Source: Qipengyuania_B thermophila (GTDB lineage Bacteria > Pseudomonadota > Alphaproteobacteria > Sphingomonadales > Sphingomonadaceae). From it: a stretch of DNA of 64,000 nucleotides. A program made the translations under genes and the position numbers. The stretch spans positions 496,001 through 560,000 of the forward strand of contig NZ_SDSI01000002.1 of the NCBI RefSeq assembly GCF_004153605.1, given 5' to 3'. Under the pieces are notes generated by a model, which saw only the letters and a program-made list of their open reading frames with translations, was not told the origin of the DNA and made no database searches. This document shows positions 1 to 8,565 of this stretch, one piece after another (position 1 is the stretch's first letter; each line of letters begins with the position of its first letter).

Positions 1-438
1 ATCCGGCTCAGCGGTCGGGGCGAGGCGGGAGCCAACGGCGCGCCAGCCGGCGACCTCTACATCTTCCTGCATGTGAAACCCCATCCGGTGTTCGAGCGGG
101 CGGGCACCAACCTGCACACCCAGGTTCCGATCAGCTTCACCACCGCTGCCTTGGGCGGCGCTGTGGAATTGCCTGGCATGGATGGCGAGACGATCACGCT
201 CGACATTCCGGCCGGCATCCAGTCGGGGCGGCAGCTTCGCCGGCGCGGCGAGGGCATGCCGGTGCTGCAGGGGCGCGGGCGCGGCGACCTTGTCGTTGAG
301 GTTGTGGTGGAAACCCCCTCCCGGCTCACCCGCGAGCAGCGCGAGTTGCTGGAACGGTTCCGCGAGCTTGAGACCGGCGAAGAGTGTCCTCAGTCGCGCG
401 GGTTCGTGGATCGGCTCAAGGCGATGCTGGGCACCTGA
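1..438 (+). CDS. DnaJ-type co-chaperone, C-terminal part (5' truncated by window)
   Basis: The window opens inside this gene; 145 residues are visible up to a TGA stop. They match the C-terminal substrate-binding beta-barrel of DnaJ/CbpA Hsp40 proteins: a glycine-rich stretch ending in GDLYIFLHVKPHPVF, then the second barrel repeat with LRRRGEGMPVL and GRGDLVVEVVVETP, and the helical tail RLTREQRELLERF. Such proteins deliver unfolded clients to DnaK in the cytoplasm. The J domain and any zinc finger lie outside the window, so DnaJ and CbpA types cannot be separated. Its last 49 nt overlap the convergent patatin-like gene. Confidence 0.85.
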   Translation: MRLSGRGEAGANGAPAGDLYIFLHVKPHPVFERAGTNLHTQVPISFTTAALGGAVELPGMDGETITLDIPAGIQSGRQLRRRGEGMPVLQGRGRGDLVVEVVVETPSRLTREQRELLERFRELETGEECPQSRGFVDRLKAMLGT

Positions 439-2768
439 TCCGGCACGTCCGCCGAAGGGGCCGAAAGTGCGGCGACTTCCGCATGGAGCGTCGGCAGCAG
501 ATGGGCATCGGCGGTGAGCCGGCCCTGCTCCTCGTCGAGAATGGCGAGGAACGCAGCCTGCTTCAAAGCCCGCAGTCGGTCGGCCGGCAGGGGCGGATCG
601 GCGGTCGAGGCGAGCAGATCGACCATCCGTTCGGCCCCGTGCAGCCGGCCCCACAGATAGTCGTTCTCCCGGTAGGCGCGGCTGAAGAAGGCTCCGAAAT
701 TGTAGAACTCGATGCCCCGCAGCGTTGCCGGGGTGCCGCCCGCGCGGATCGACAACGCGTCCTCGGGCGAGATCCGGTCGATGCGGATCGGGTCGAATTC
801 CCAATAGAGGTCGCTGCGCATGACGGTGAACGTCGCCGCATCGTAGAACGGAAAGCCGAGATAGGTCAGCAGCATCCGGCGGCGCAGCGGTTTGGACAGC
901 GTCTCCAGCAGGGCGGAAAACATCTGCTCGGCCGCCGCGTCGGTTTCCGGCAGCAGCCGGTGCGCCGCAAAATGGCGCAGCACCGCGTCGGGATCGCGGA
1001 TCACCTCAGCGGCCAGCACCGGAAATTCCTGCCCGAGCACCTCGGGCGTGGCGCGATCTTCGTAGTGGGCGATGATCCGGTAGATCTCGGCATGCGCCCT
1101 TGCGGCTTCCTCTCCCAGCGCGAGCTGCGGTTCCCACTCGCGCGACAGCCGGCGGGCGAGCATCCGCATGCGCCGCAGCCGGAAGCCGAGGTCGTGCACG
1201 CGAAAGAACTGGATGCCCGCCGGCCCGCCGTAATCCGCCGGCAGGACGCCGCCGCCGATCTCCCGCTCGATCGCGGCGCGCAGCGCGTCTTCCACCTGCG
1301 GGAGATCCGCTCCCGCGGGCGGGGGCGCTGCCGCCGTCACAAGCTCTGCCAGGCGCCGGGCGATCGCGTCGGCCTTGGCGAGCGCGTAGGAGCGGAACGC
1401 GAACCCCGCCTGAGCGACGGCGGCTTCCTGTGCCTTGCGGCGCCAGGCGGCCAGACGCCGCGGCGTGGGACGATCGAGGAACAGGGTTCGCCCGAACAGC
1501 GCATCGACGGTCTGCTCCACCTGCGGGGTGAGCGTTCGCAGGGTGCGCAGCAGCGCCTCGGCCCGGCGCGACTGGTCGGCGATGGCGGCAAGGTCGTCCC
1601 GGATGGGCTGTTCGCGCGGAATGGTGGACAGCGACCCGAAGATGGCGCTGAAGAAGTTGGGTCCGCTTGCGCGGGCGCGCGCCTGCACGGGGCCGATGCG
1701 GTCGGGCCGCGGGTCGATGTAGACGAACCGGCGGTCCACCTCGCGCGGGGCCGGGCGGCCGGTGAGGCGCCCCATCGCCTGCCGGAACGGGGCGTTGATC
1801 AGCACCGAACCGTCGATCAGGGCAAGCGTGTTGCTGTCCGCTCTCGCCGCCCCGTCGGGCAGGAGCGCGTCCAGGAACCCGGCGCGTCCCGGCCAGGCGA
1901 TGTCTCTGCCGGCAAGCACCTGGTCGAGTTCGCCCGGGCGGAACACCGGAAACGCGCCGGGAAAGCTTGCGGTCGCGCGCGCGGCGAAGGCGAGGGCGGG
2001 GAGATCCGCCAGCGTTCCGCCAGCCGACGCGCCCACCACCGCGCGAAAGGCGATCGGCACCCGGTGCTCCCGCTCCTCCACCTGCGCCGGACTGTGCAGC
2101 CGGATCGGCACATGGTGGCCATGGAAGTCCGTGGCGGTGACCAGCAGGTCGAGCGGATAGCCGGGGGGCAGCAGCGGATTTTCCGGCGCGTTCGCCCGCA
2201 TGGCGGCAAGGGCGTCGAGGAGAAATCCGGAGAAAGCGGCGCCGGAAAATGGCGGCTGGAACCATCGGCCTCGCACCAGGCGGGAGATCTTGCCGGCGAC
2301 CTCGCTGCGCATCTCCGGGGCGACAGAGGCAGACACGGCCCCGCCCGGACGCCGCATCAGCCACCACACCAGCGGCTGCGCCCACAGCTTGCCGTACCGC
2401 CACAAGGGACGTGCGTCGGGGTCGGTCAGCCGCTCGCTGTCGGCGACGTCCAGCCACATGTCGGTCAGCGGCTCGAGCGATTGCCCGCTGTAGACCGCCT
2501 GGGCCAGAAACACCGCGTTGATGCCGCCCGCGCTCGCCCCGGTGAGAATGTCGGGCAGAACGCGCAACCGCAGGCCGGCACGCTCCTCCAGCAGGCGCAG
2601 GATCTCGGCGTAGACCGCGCATGTGCCTCGTGGCGAGGCGGCGTGACGCGCCCGGTCGCGGCTGGCGCGGGCGAGATGCCACAGCTCCTTGGTCACGCCA
2701 TGCATGTAGACGGCAAGACTGATCCCGCCGTAGCAGACCAGCGCCACCCGGAGATCCTTTTGCCGCAT
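390..2768 (-). CDS. patatin-like phospholipase/acyl hydrolase (large patatin-related family)
   Basis: A 792-aa protein with a patatin-type Ser-Asp hydrolase domain at the N terminus. The oxyanion loop CYGGISLAV is at residues 12-20, the nucleophile elbow TGASAGG has Ser79, and the catalytic Asp is in LALIDGSVL (about Asp319). The long C-terminal half (about 400-790) fits the large patatin-related proteins of proteobacteria and has no clear assignment. Likely acts on membrane lipids or acyl esters; substrate unknown. The ATG giving MRQKDLRVAL is preferred because the conserved domain begins there; the 94 in-frame codons upstream are Arg/Pro-rich and look non-coding. It is divergent from radA and its 3' end overlaps the DnaJ-type gene. 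Confidence 0.85.
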   Translation of the reverse strand: MRQKDLRVALVCYGGISLAVYMHGVTKELWHLARASRDRARHAASPRGTCAVYAEILRLLEERAGLRLRVLPDILTGASAGGINAVFLAQAVYSGQSLEPLTDMWLDVADSERLTDPDARPLWRYGKLWAQPLVWWLMRRPGGAVSASVAPEMRSEVAGKISRLVRGRWFQPPFSGAAFSGFLLDALAAMRANAPENPLLPPGYPLDLLVTATDFHGHHVPIRLHSPAQVEEREHRVPIAFRAVVGASAGGTLADLPALAFAARATASFPGAFPVFRPGELDQVLAGRDIAWPGRAGFLDALLPDGAARADSNTLALIDGSVLINAPFRQAMGRLTGRPAPREVDRRFVYIDPRPDRIGPVQARARASGPNFFSAIFGSLSTIPREQPIRDDLAAIADQSRRAEALLRTLRTLTPQVEQTVDALFGRTLFLDRPTPRRLAAWRRKAQEAAVAQAGFAFRSYALAKADAIARRLAELVTAAAPPPAGADLPQVEDALRAAIEREIGGGVLPADYGGPAGIQFFRVHDLGFRLRRMRMLARRLSREWEPQLALGEEAARAHAEIYRIIAHYEDRATPEVLGQEFPVLAAEVIRDPDAVLRHFAAHRLLPETDAAAEQMFSALLETLSKPLRRRMLLTYLGFPFYDAATFTVMRSDLYWEFDPIRIDRISPEDALSIRAGGTPATLRGIEFYNFGAFFSRAYRENDYLWGRLHGAERMVDLLASTADPPLPADRLRALKQAAFLAILDEEQGRLTADAHLLPTLHAEVAALSAPSADVPDQVPSIALSRSTNPRD

Positions 2769-2836
2769 GCGCCGGTTAGACCAGCTTTCGCGCGAAGCGC
2801 AATTGCGTTCCGCAAATGTTCCGGATAGATCGCGGC

Positions 2837-4201
2837 ATGGGCAAGGCGAAGAAGCGGTATGTGTGTCAGGCCTGCGGCGCCGCGGCGTCGCGGTGGCAGG
2901 GACAGTGCGCCGACTGCGCGGAATGGAACACGCTGGTCGAGGATGCGCCGGTGACGGCGTTCGCGCAGAAGCACGACCTGTCGGGCGGCGGGCGGAAGAT
3001 CGCGTTTTCGTCGCTCGATGCGCCAAGCGCGCCGTTGCAGCGCATCGCAACTGGCCTCGCCGAGTTCGACCGGGCGACAGGGGGCGGCCTCGTGCCCGGC
3101 TCGGCGATCCTCATGGGCGGCGATCCGGGCGTGGGCAAGTCCACCCTGCTGCTGCAGGCGGCGGGCAGAATGGCGCAGGCAGGGCGCAGCGTCGCCTATG
3201 TCAGCGGGGAGGAGGCGGCGGCGCAGGTCCGGCTGCGGGCGGCACGTCTCGGCCTATCCGCCGCACCCGTGGGGCTGGCTTCCGCGACGAGCGTGCGCGA
3301 CATCCTCACGACGCTGGCGGAAGGGCCGGCACCCGACCTGCTGGTGATCGATTCGATCCAGACCATGCATTCTGACTTGATCGAGGGAGCGCCCGGCACG
3401 GTCAGCCAGGTGCGGGGGTGCGCCTTTGAGCTGATCCGCTTCGCCAAGGAGCGCGGCTGCGTCCTCGTTCTGGTCGGGCACGTCACGAAGGACGGAGCAA
3501 TCGCCGGGCCGCGCGTGCTCGAGCACATGGTGGATGTGGTGATGAGCTTCGAGGGCGAGCGAAGCCACCAGTTCCGCATCCTGCGCGCGCTCAAGAACCG
3601 GTTCGGCGCGGTGGACGAGATCGGCGTCTTCGCCATGGCCGGGGCGGGTCTGGAAGAGGTGCCGAACCCGTCCACCCTGTTCCTGAGCGGGCGCGATCAG
3701 CCGCTGGCCGGGTCGGTGGTGTTTCCCGCGCTCGAAGGCACCCGCCCGGTGCTGGTCGAAATCCAGGCGCTGATCGTCCGTCTTCAGTCCGGCGCGACCC
3801 CTCGCCGGGCCGTGGTCGGATGGGATGGCGGCCGGCTGGCGATGCTGCTGGCGGTGCTGGAGTCCCGCTGCGGGCTGAGCTTCTCGAGCGCCGAGGTGTA
3901 TCTGAACGTCGCCGGAGGGTACCGGCTGAACGACCCGGGGGCGGATCTCGCTGTTGCCGCGGCTCTTGTGTCCGCGCTCGCCGACCGGGAGATGGATCCC
4001 AAGCATGTGTGGCTGGGCGAAGTGTCGCTGGCCGGCGAGATCAGGCCGGTGGCGCACGGTCCGCTGCGCCTCAAGGAAGCGGCCAAGCTCGGCTTCACCG
4101 TCGCTGCCGGCCCGGCCGGCCTCGGCCCGCCGCAAGGGCTCGCCTATCATCCGATGGAGCGCCTCGGCAATCTCGTTGACCGGGTCATCGGCGGGGTCTA
4201 G
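2837..4201 (+). CDS. radA: DNA repair protein RadA
   Basis: 454 aa. RadA is a RecA-like, DnaB-type ATPase that drives branch migration and processing of recombination intermediates. Domains in order: N-terminal C4 zinc finger (Cys10, Cys13, Cys24, Cys27), RecA-type ATPase with Walker A GGDPGVGKST at 94-103, the RadA signature KNRFG at 253-257, and a C-terminal inactive Lon-protease-like domain (about 290-440). The ATG before GKAKKRYVC is chosen because the zinc finger starts ten residues later; an in-frame ATG at 2816 would add seven residues. Followed after 18 nt by cvpA, as often seen in alphaproteobacteria. Confidence 0.97.
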   Translation: MGKAKKRYVCQACGAAASRWQGQCADCAEWNTLVEDAPVTAFAQKHDLSGGGRKIAFSSLDAPSAPLQRIATGLAEFDRATGGGLVPGSAILMGGDPGVGKSTLLLQAAGRMAQAGRSVAYVSGEEAAAQVRLRAARLGLSAAPVGLASATSVRDILTTLAEGPAPDLLVIDSIQTMHSDLIEGAPGTVSQVRGCAFELIRFAKERGCVLVLVGHVTKDGAIAGPRVLEHMVDVVMSFEGERSHQFRILRALKNRFGAVDEIGVFAMAGAGLEEVPNPSTLFLSGRDQPLAGSVVFPALEGTRPVLVEIQALIVRLQSGATPRRAVVGWDGGRLAMLLAVLESRCGLSFSSAEVYLNVAGGYRLNDPGADLAVAAALVSALADREMDPKHVWLGEVSLAGEIRPVAHGPLRLKEAAKLGFTVAAGPAGLGPPQGLAYHPMERLGNLVDRVIGGV

Positions 4202-4219
4202 GTCCGCGCAGGCAGGCGT

Positions 4220-4759
4220 ATGACAGGGTTCGACTACATCGTGTTGCTCGTCGTCGGCGTGGCGGCGATCGGCGGCTTCATGCGTGGCTTCGTGCAGGAG
4301 GTGCTGTCCCTGCTGGCCTGGGTCGCGGGCATCATGGCCATCCGGCTTTTCCACACCGCGCTGGCGCAATGGCTGGCGGAGCGCATCGGCGAGGGCACGA
4401 GCACCGAGGTGCTGGCGTTCGTCCTTCTGCTGCTGGTGCCGTATGCCCTCATCCAGCTGCTCGCGCGCAGGGTCGGCAGCGCGTCGCGTCGGTCGGTGCT
4501 CGGCCCGGTCGACCGGGCGCTCGGCTTCGGGTTCGGCATGGTCAAGGGCGTGGTCGTCGTGATCGTGGGCTTCTCCATGCTCGTGCTTGCCTATGACACC
4601 ATCTGGGGCGTCGGGGGACGACCGGCATGGATGGTTCAGGCGCGCACCTACAGTTTCATCGACGCCGGATCGCGCGCCTTCGTGGAGATGATTGCCGAGC
4701 GTCGTGACGAATACCTCCAGGGGCAGCAGGATCAGCCTGCCACCACTGATGCCGCCTGA
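4220..4759 (+). CDS. cvpA: CvpA family inner-membrane protein
   Basis: 179 aa with four predicted membrane segments in the first 125 residues (beginning near FDYIVLLVVGVAAIGGF) and a hydrophilic Gln/Asp-rich tail. It matches the colicin V production protein family, including the early GFMRGFVQEVLSLLAW region. Members are inner-membrane proteins tied to colicin V export and, in other bacteria, to envelope stress tolerance; the molecular activity is not settled. It lies 18 nt after radA and its end overlaps the next gene by 11 nt, suggesting a radA-cvpA-scaffold-alr transcription unit. Confidence 0.9.
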   Translation: MTGFDYIVLLVVGVAAIGGFMRGFVQEVLSLLAWVAGIMAIRLFHTALAQWLAERIGEGTSTEVLAFVLLLLVPYALIQLLARRVGSASRRSVLGPVDRALGFGFGMVKGVVVVIVGFSMLVLAYDTIWGVGGRPAWMVQARTYSFIDAGSRAFVEMIAERRDEYLQGQQDQPATTDAA

Positions 4760-5228
4760 CAACGTGGGCGGTGCTGTACGCGGCGGCGCGACGACCCTCT
4801 ACACGCCCGCCGTGCTGGCGCTTGCGGCCGAGCTTTCGCGTTTTCCGCCGCAGGCCGATCACCCTCTCAGGGTGGACGTGCGCTCGAGGGTCTGCGGCAG
4901 CAGGATCGTGATGACCGGGACGCTCGACAGCGACCTTCGCATTGCGGACGTCGGCGTCGCTGTCTCGGCCTGCGCCGTCGGTCAGGCTGCAACCGCGCTC
5001 CTCGTCAGGTCGGTGACCGGGTGTGATGCTGGCGATCTCGCCAAGGCGCGCGAGGCGCTGACGCAGTTCCTGTCCGGGACCGCGGGCAATGCCGGCTGGC
5101 CGGGCATGGATCTGCTGGCGGCCGTCTCCAGACACGCCGGCAGGCACGCGGCGGTGCTGCTCCCCTGGGATGCCGCCCTCGCGCTTGTGGAGCAGGGCGC
5201 CACCGCCCGTCGGGCAGCCCGGTCCTGA
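4749..5228 (+). CDS. NifU/IscU-like iron-sulfur scaffold family protein (third Cys missing)
   Basis: 159 aa, resembling the SufE/NifU-N (IscU-like) scaffold fold. It begins with the family's LYTPAVLALAAELSRFP helix, has a first cysteine in SRVCGSR (Cys49) and a second in SACAVGQAA (Cys75). The third ligand position, normally Cys in a RxKC.xLPW-type context, reads RHAAVLLPWDAA, so Ala replaces Cys near residue 134. Canonical scaffolds use three Cys plus Asp for Fe-S assembly, so this is either a degenerate scaffold or a protein with another role. The start is taken at the ATG overlapping the cvpA stop; a GTG 15 nt further on is also possible. Its stop overlaps the alr ATG (TGATG), implying coupling. 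Confidence 0.75.
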   Translation: MPPDNVGGAVRGGATTLYTPAVLALAAELSRFPPQADHPLRVDVRSRVCGSRIVMTGTLDSDLRIADVGVAVSACAVGQAATALLVRSVTGCDAGDLAKAREALTQFLSGTAGNAGWPGMDLLAAVSRHAGRHAAVLLPWDAALALVEQGATARRAARS

Positions 5229-6325
5229 TGCCGCTCGAAGGGGGGCATCCCACACTGCTGATCGATGCGCAGGCGCTGGCAGCGAACTGGCGCACCATGG
5301 CGCGCATGGCTCCGTCGGCCGAGGTGGCCGCGGCGGTCAAGGCGGATTGCTACGGTCTCGGGGTCGATGCATGCGTGCCGCACCTCGTCGCGGCCGGAGC
5401 CCGGCACTTCCTGGTGGCGCACTGGTTGGAGGTGGAGGACGTGGCCCGTCATGTGCCGCCGGCGCGGATCAGCGTGCTGCACGGCCCCGTCTGTGCGGCC
5501 GACGTGGCGATAGCCCGGCGGACGGGAGCGCGGCCGGTTATCAATTCTCTGGCCCAGGCGCAGCGCTGGGTGCAGGCGGGCGGCGGTCCCTGCGACCTCA
5601 TGATCGACACGGGGATCAACCGCCTCGGACTGCGGCCTGACGAGGTGCGCGATCCGGTTGTCGGGCAGCTCGACATCGAGGTGCTGATGTCGCATCTCGC
5701 CTGCGCCGACGAGGACAGCCCCCGCAACGCGCAGCAGCAGTCGCTGTTCACGGCGCTTCTCAGCGCGGTGGCGCACCGCCGTGCCAGCCTGGCCAATTCG
5801 GCCGGCGTCGCTCTGGGCGCCTCCTACCACCTGGACGTGGTGCGTCCGGGGCTGGCGCTTTACGGCGGCGTGCCGCGCCGGGAACTGGCGGGGCGGATTG
5901 CGCCGGTGGCGACGCTCGCCGCCCCGCTCGTCCAGCGGCGCCGGGTGCGGCAGGGCGAGGGGGTCGGCTACAACGGCACCTTTGCCGCACCCCGTGACAT
6001 GGACATCGGCATCGTCTCCCTCGGCTATGCCGATGGCCTTTTGCGTGTCTGGGGTGGGAGCGGGGCATTGCACTTCGACGGGCGGGAACTGGCCATGGTC
6101 GGCCGGATCTCGATGGACATGCTGGCCGTCGACCTGACCTGCGCGCCCGATGCGCGCGAAGGGGATCTTCTCACGCTGGCTCACGACGTTCCCGCGGCCG
6201 CACACGCGACCGGTCTTTCGCAGTACGAGGTGCTCACGACACTGGGCCGGCGCATGCCGCGGCGCACGGTGCGGGGGTCCGGTTGCACCGCGGGACCGGC
6301 CGGTGCTAATGCTGCGCAGCAATAA
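5228..6325 (+). CDS. alr: alanine racemase
   Basis: 365 aa. Pyridoxal-phosphate enzyme that interconverts L- and D-alanine for peptidoglycan. The fold-type III TIM barrel starts with LLIDAQALAANW; the PLP Schiff-base lysine is Lys38 in AVKADCYGLG, and the catalytic Tyr of the C-terminal beta domain is Tyr248 in GEGVGYNGTF. The active-site motif SMDMLAVDLT follows near residue 300. The length is typical. The ATG overlaps the stop of the upstream scaffold gene by one base (TGATG). The usual KADAYG is KADCYG here, a conservative change. Confidence 0.96.
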   Translation: MPLEGGHPTLLIDAQALAANWRTMARMAPSAEVAAAVKADCYGLGVDACVPHLVAAGARHFLVAHWLEVEDVARHVPPARISVLHGPVCAADVAIARRTGARPVINSLAQAQRWVQAGGGPCDLMIDTGINRLGLRPDEVRDPVVGQLDIEVLMSHLACADEDSPRNAQQQSLFTALLSAVAHRRASLANSAGVALGASYHLDVVRPGLALYGGVPRRELAGRIAPVATLAAPLVQRRRVRQGEGVGYNGTFAAPRDMDIGIVSLGYADGLLRVWGGSGALHFDGRELAMVGRISMDMLAVDLTCAPDAREGDLLTLAHDVPAAAHATGLSQYEVLTTLGRRMPRRTVRGSGCTAGPAGANAAQQ

Positions 6326-6346
6326 GCGCGAAGGAAGGATGCTGCG

Positions 6347-6937
6347 GTGGCGAAGCGTCAGGCGGGCGACGGCCCGGTCATCATCAAGAAATACGCCAAC
6401 CGGCGCCTCTACAACACCGGGTCTTCCACCTACATCACGCTCGACGATCTGGCCACGATGGTCCGGCAGAATGTCGACTTCAAAGTGGTCGACGCGAAGA
6501 CCGGCGACGATCTGACCCACGCCATCCTGACGCAGATCATCATGGAAAAGGAGGCCGGTCAGGGCGAGCCGATGCTGTCCGTGCCGTTCCTGCGTGAACT
6601 CATCGCGATGTATGGCCACTCGGTGCAGGCGCTCATGCCGGCCTATCTGACCACCATGATGCAGCAGTTCCGCGAGAACCAGGAGAAGCTCGGCGAGGCG
6701 TTCGGCATGGGACAGGGAGCGGCCGCCCTGGCCAAGATGACCGAAACGAACCTCGCCATGATGCGCGCCGCAGGCCGCGCCTTCATGCCGCCGCTCGGGG
6801 GTGCCGCCGGCAGCACCGGCGCCGGCAAGGCGCCGGCGTCCCCGAAAGCGGAGCCGCCCTCGCGGGACGACGATCTCGCCGCGCTCAAGGCGCAGCTGGC
6901 GAGCATGCAGAAGCGGCTTGACGAACTGGACCGGTGA
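6347..6937 (+). CDS. phaR: polyhydroxyalkanoate synthesis repressor PhaR
   Basis: 196 aa. PhaR binds PHA granules and DNA and represses phasin/PHA genes until polymer is present. The N-terminal PHB accumulation regulatory domain is plain (IIKKYANRRLYNT at 12-24, then YITLDDLATMV), followed by the second conserved block around LIAMYGHSVQALMPAYL. The C-terminal third is Pro/Ala-rich and ends in a short coiled-coil-like helix. The start is a GTG preceded by a strong SD, AAGGAAGG, at 6331-6338. The position between alr and proS suggests no pathway link; PHA synthase is not in the window. Confidence 0.94.
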   Translation: MAKRQAGDGPVIIKKYANRRLYNTGSSTYITLDDLATMVRQNVDFKVVDAKTGDDLTHAILTQIIMEKEAGQGEPMLSVPFLRELIAMYGHSVQALMPAYLTTMMQQFRENQEKLGEAFGMGQGAAALAKMTETNLAMMRAAGRAFMPPLGGAAGSTGAGKAPASPKAEPPSRDDDLAALKAQLASMQKRLDELDR

Positions 6938-6974
6938 GCGGCTTACCGGCTTTTCCCTCTTTCCAGGATTTCGC

Positions 6975-8519
6975 GTGGCTCAGATCCGACATGCGCTAGG
7001 CATCAAGCGCGCCGACAACTTCGCCCAGTGGTATCAGGAGGTCATCTCCGCCGCGGACCTCGCCGAGGATTCCGGCGTGCGGGGATGCATGGTCATCAAG
7101 CCGTGGGGCTACGGCATCTGGGAGCGGATTCAGCAGCTGCTGGACCGCCGCATCCGGGCCGAAGGGCATGACAACGCCTATTTCCCCTTGTTCATCCCCC
7201 TGTCCAATTTCGAGCGCGAGGCCGAGCATGTCGACGGGTTCGCCAAGGAAATGGCCGTCGTCACCCACCACCGCCTGATCGCCGACGGCAGCGGACGGCT
7301 CATCCCCGACCCGGACGCGCGTCTCGAGGAGCCGCTGGTGGTGCGGCCCACATCCGAGACGATCATCGGCGACGCCATGGCGCGGTGGGTGCAGAGCTGG
7401 CGCGACCTGCCGCTCAAGCTGAACCAGTGGGCCAACGTGGTGCGATGGGAGATGCGCACACGCATGTTCCTGCGCACGTCCGAGTTCCTCTGGCAGGAAG
7501 GTCACACCGCCCATGCCGACGCGGCGGAGGCAAAGGCGCACACGCTGCGCATGCTGGAGGTCTACCGCGCCTGTGCCGAGGACGATCTCGCCTTGCCGGT
7601 CATCGCCGGTCAGAAGCCGGAGAACGAGCGGTTCCCCGGCGCTGTCGAGACGTGGTCGATCGAAGCCATGATGCAGGACGGCAAGGCGTTGCAGGCCGGC
7701 ACCTCGCACTATCTCGGCACCAATTTCGCCGAGGCGGCGGGGATCCGCTTCCAGAACCGCGAGGGACAGCAGGCGCTGTGCCACACGACCAGCTGGGGCG
7801 TGTCCACCCGCATGATCGGCGGGATCATCATGACGCATGGCGACGATGACGGCCTGCGCGTGCCGCCCCGCATCGCACCATGGCAGGTCGTGATCCTGCC
7901 GATGCTGCGCGAACGCGAGGACGACGACGCGCTGCTCCGGTACTGCGAAACCCTGCGGCAAAGCCTTGCGGGCGCCTGCGCGCTGGGCGAGCCGCTGCGC
8001 GTGCTGCTGGACGCGAAGCCCGGCAAGGCTGCGGCCAAGCGCTGGGACTGGGTGCGCAAAGGCGCGCCGGTCATTCTCGAGGTGGGACAGCGCGACCGCG
8101 AGAGCGGTGTCGTCACCCTGATCCGCCGGGACAGGCTGTGGGACGCCGGCACCGGCAAGCTGGAGACGGCGGTGCTGCCTCTCGACGGGGCCGGCGACAA
8201 GCTGCCTCTCCTGCTCGATGAGATCCAGCAAGGCCTGTTCGCGGATGCGCGGCAGCGGCGGGACAGCCACATCCGCCGCGACATCGCTACCTTCGACGCG
8301 CTTGCGCAGGCCTTCGCCGGTGACGATGCGGTGGCAGGCTGGGCCGAGGTGCAGTGGGCGCGCCCGACGGGTGACGAGCTTGCGGGCGTGGTCGAGCGGC
8401 TCAAGGCGATGCGCCTGACCTTCCGCAACGTGGACATGACGGCGGCACCGGCGGATGGCGTGTGCCTGTTCACCGGTGCCCCAGCGGTCGAGCGGATCCT
8501 CGTCGCCAAGGCCTACTGA
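6975..8519 (+). CDS. proS: proline--tRNA ligase, archaeal/eukaryal (type 3) form
   Basis: 514 aa class II aminoacyl-tRNA synthetase that charges tRNA-Pro. It lacks the editing (INS) domain of the usual 570-aa bacterial enzyme. Blocks resemble archaeal/eukaryal ProRS: IKPWGYGIWERIQ near the N terminus, VVRPTSETIIG (motif 2 region), QAGTSHYLGTNF, TTSWGVSTRMIGG and the motif 3 stretch HGDDDGLRVPPRIAPWQ, then the anticodon-binding domain and a C-terminal Tyr, a hallmark of this type. The GTG at 6975 is chosen because AQIRHALGIKRADNF is where conserved sequence starts; the in-frame upstream codons overlap phaR in another frame. Confidence 0.95.
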   Translation: MAQIRHALGIKRADNFAQWYQEVISAADLAEDSGVRGCMVIKPWGYGIWERIQQLLDRRIRAEGHDNAYFPLFIPLSNFEREAEHVDGFAKEMAVVTHHRLIADGSGRLIPDPDARLEEPLVVRPTSETIIGDAMARWVQSWRDLPLKLNQWANVVRWEMRTRMFLRTSEFLWQEGHTAHADAAEAKAHTLRMLEVYRACAEDDLALPVIAGQKPENERFPGAVETWSIEAMMQDGKALQAGTSHYLGTNFAEAAGIRFQNREGQQALCHTTSWGVSTRMIGGIIMTHGDDDGLRVPPRIAPWQVVILPMLREREDDDALLRYCETLRQSLAGACALGEPLRVLLDAKPGKAAAKRWDWVRKGAPVILEVGQRDRESGVVTLIRRDRLWDAGTGKLETAVLPLDGAGDKLPLLLDEIQQGLFADARQRRDSHIRRDIATFDALAQAFAGDDAVAGWAEVQWARPTGDELAGVVERLKAMRLTFRNVDMTAAPADGVCLFTGAPAVERILVAKAY

Positions 8520-8565
8520 CCGGCAACGCCTTGCCTTGAGGAGCGATGTGCGGGACAAGACCTGC

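Noticed and set aside
384..2828. 814-codon open frame antisense to the patatin-like gene
   Set aside because: The minus-strand protein has clear patatin motifs; the plus-strand frame is Arg/Gly/Gln-rich without any motif.
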